The notes under the pieces are model-generated. The model searched no databases, was not told where the DNA came from, and worked only from the letters and a program-made list of their open reading frames with translations. Of a stretch of 7,498 nt of DNA, positions 6,891 through 7,498 are shown piece after piece (the first letter of the stretch is position 1; each line of letters starts with the position of its first letter). A program made the translations under genes and the position numbers. Source of the DNA: an uncultured Carnobacterium sp. (GTDB lineage: Bacteria > Bacillota > Bacilli > Lactobacillales > Aerococcaceae). The stretch covers positions 1 through 7,498 of the forward strand of contig CALCML010000026.1 in assembly GCA_937967765.1 (NCBI GenBank), read 5' to 3'.

Positions 6891-6918
6891 AAAGACCGAG
6901 CATCCGCTCGGTCTTTTT
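6891..6918 (+). terminator. Strong intrinsic terminator after the Rrf2 gene
   Basis: AAAGACCGAGC (6891-6901) pairs perfectly with GCTCGGTCTTT (6906-6916) over an ATCC loop, with a T-run to 6918. The stem begins one base after the stop codon. It is the GC-richest hairpin in the window and closes the rclA-hypR unit. Confidence 0.93.
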
Positions 6919-6922
6919 AAGT

Positions 6923-6952
6923 AATCATTATAATGTATACATTATAATGATT
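6923..6952. repeat. Perfect 30-bp AT-rich palindrome followed by T-tract
   Basis: The 30 bases are their own reverse complement, centred on GTATAC (6935-6940), with arms AATCATTATAATG and CATTATAATGATT. Seven T start at 6951, so on the + strand it could act as a second terminator in tandem with 6891-6918. It equally fits a dimeric repressor site upstream of the XRE gene. It contains TATAAT at 6929-6934 and 6943-6948 but no paired -35 box. Confidence 0.7.
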
Positions 6953-6971
6953 TTTTTATTTTTAAAACTTA

Positions 6972-7011
6972 ATAACTTAAAAGTATTTAAAAACGATAAC
7001 TTTTAAGTTAT
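6972..7011. promoter_or_regulatory. Inverted repeat spanning the XRE gene promoter, probable operator
   Basis: ATAACTTAAAAGT (6972-6984) and ACTTTTAAGTTAT (6999-7011) are perfect 13-base inverted arms with a 14-base spacer. The right arm enters the -10 box and the spacer contains the -35 region, so binding would block RNA polymerase. XRE antitoxins commonly repress their own promoters through such dyads, so the adjacent gene product is the natural candidate ligand. Confidence 0.6.
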
Positions 7012-7014
7012 AAT
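6986..7014 (+). promoter_or_regulatory. Predicted promoter of the HigA-like gene
   Basis: TTTAAA (6986-6991, 4 of 6 against TTGACA) lies 17 bases before a perfect TATAAT (7009-7014). The start would be near 7021. GGGAG at 7040-7044, seven bases before the ATG at 7052, is the ribosome binding site. Confidence 0.55.
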
Positions 7015-7051
7015 AATAGTACGATAATTTTAAGAGAGTGGGAGTGAGAAC

Positions 7052-7348
7052 ATGAGTAAAACAGCAATTGGAAGTAATTGGACAGATGTTAGAAATGATT
7101 TATTTACCCAAGAAGAAATCGCAGCTACTGATTTAAGAGTTGCTATTATTAGTGAATTAATTCGCGCTAGAAAAGAATTAGGAATTAGCCAAAAACAATT
7201 AGAAGAATTAAGTTGGGTGAAACAACCCGTGATTGCTCGAATCGAGACAGGGAAGAGCACCCCGCAACTAGATACTTTATTAAAGATTCTAGGATGCTTA
7301 GGAAAAACACTAGCCATAGTGCCATTATCAAAATCTGAAGTGAAGTAG
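7052..7348 (+). CDS. Solitary HigA-like XRE-family antitoxin
   Basis: This 98-aa protein matches the XRE antitoxin group paired with RelE/ParE-type (HigB) toxins. It has the typical N-terminal lead DLFTQEEIAATDLRVAIISE (16-35), the helix-turn-helix ISQKQLEELSWVKQPVIARIE (45-65), and the tail TPQLDTLLKILGCLGKTLAIVP (70-91). In working complexes this protein neutralises an mRNA-cleaving toxin and represses the operon. Here no toxin gene accompanies it: HigB normally comes first, yet the upstream neighbour is the Rrf2 gene with its terminator, the 162-base gap is too short for a toxin, and no toxin is visible in the 150 bases downstream. Trp55 stands where the family almost always has Gly (SGV), inside the turn of the DNA-binding motif, and Cys82 replaces a usual Pro. 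These may mark relaxed selection or a new DNA specificity. It could be a stand-alone regulator or an anti-addiction module. The start is supported by GGGAG at 7040-7044. Confidence 0.8.
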   Translation: MSKTAIGSNWTDVRNDLFTQEEIAATDLRVAIISELIRARKELGISQKQLEELSWVKQPVIARIETGKSTPQLDTLLKILGCLGKTLAIVPLSKSEVK

Positions 7349-7359
7349 AATGTAGATAG

Positions 7360-7387
7360 TCAAAATTATCATATATGATAATTTTGA
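7360..7387. repeat. Perfect 28-bp palindrome downstream of the HigA-like gene, possible terminator
   Basis: TCAAAATTATCA and TGATAATTTTGA form 12-base perfect arms around TATA, starting 12 bases after the stop codon. A T-rich run (GTATTTGTTTTTC, 7388-7400) follows, so it may be a weak, AU-rich intrinsic terminator. The T-tract is interrupted, so an operator or other role is not excluded. Confidence 0.6.
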
Positions 7388-7400
7388 GTATTTGTTTTTC

Positions 7401-7498
7401 TCGGAGTAGAGGTGGTTTTCTTATCGAAGAACTTTGAAGTGTTTGAGCAGCCACACACCAAAACTTAACAAAGCTGATTAAAATACCTGCACCACACA
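7401..7498. other. Unassigned window end, possible coding remnant
   Basis: These last ~100 bases are less AT-rich than the preceding palindrome region and hold no complete gene. GAGGTGG around 7409-7415 resembles a ribosome binding site. A short open frame from 7412 reads VVFLSKNFEVFEQPHTKT before a stop at 7466, and from 7459 another frame reads QNLTKLIKIPAPH to the window edge. The two could be pieces of one frameshifted gene, such as a mobile-element remnant, but I cannot identify a family. Confidence 0.25.

Noticed and set aside
6919..7051. Hidden HigB toxin upstream of the XRE gene
   Set aside because: The gap is 133 bases and filled with palindromes and promoter elements, with no open frame long enough.
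7185..7454. Minus-strand open frame overlapping the XRE gene, considered as a missing toxin
   Set aside because: The translation shows no RelE/ParE features and simply mirrors the XRE gene and the palindrome downstream.

Overview
The window looks like chromosomal DNA of a low-GC member of the Bacilli, most likely a lactic-acid-bacterium relative (Lactobacillales; Carnobacteriaceae or Granulicatella-like is only a guess). The grounds are AT-rich codon use, AGGAGG/AGGTG-type ribosome binding sites, compact intrinsic terminators with T-tracts, and a yhaN-yhaM gene pair, which is typical of Bacilli. Every confident gene lies on the + strand.

Region 1 (about 1-3226) is the end of a DNA/RNA metabolism operon. 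It holds the C-terminal part of a YhaN-type SbcC/Rad50-like ATPase, cut off by the window edge, followed 3 bases later by YhaM, an OB-fold plus HD-domain 3'-5' exoribonuclease. In Bacillus subtilis the order is yhaO-yhaN-yhaM, so an SbcD-like yhaO probably lies just upstream. A small, unrecognised membrane-anchored protein follows (3315-3839), with a terminator after it.

Region 2 (about 3905-5006) is a self-contained two-gene unit with a clear extended -10 promoter, a RimJ-type GNAT acetyltransferase, a HIT-family nucleotide hydrolase/transferase, and a terminator.

Region 3 (about 5022-6918) is the most interesting part. An RclA/MerA-type flavin disulfide reductase is followed by an Rrf2-family regulator whose cysteines sit at positions 33 and 98. 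As I recall, this is essentially the pattern of the Staphylococcus aureus hypochlorite sensor HypR (Cys33/Cys99), which represses the flavin reductase gene merA. A perfect 12-7-12 inverted repeat overlaps the promoter start region and is the obvious operator candidate. The unit is best read as an autoregulated reactive-chlorine/disulfide-stress (possibly copper-linked) defence operon, with gene order reversed relative to S. aureus. It ends in a strong GC-rich terminator.

Region 4 (about 6919-7498) carries a HigA-like XRE antitoxin gene with no toxin gene next to it and an unusual Trp in its helix-turn-helix. A promoter-overlapping dyad precedes it, and two perfect AT-rich palindromes (30 and 28 bp) flank it. 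The last ~100 bases hold no recognisable gene. This end looks like the remains of an accessory toxin-antitoxin locus.
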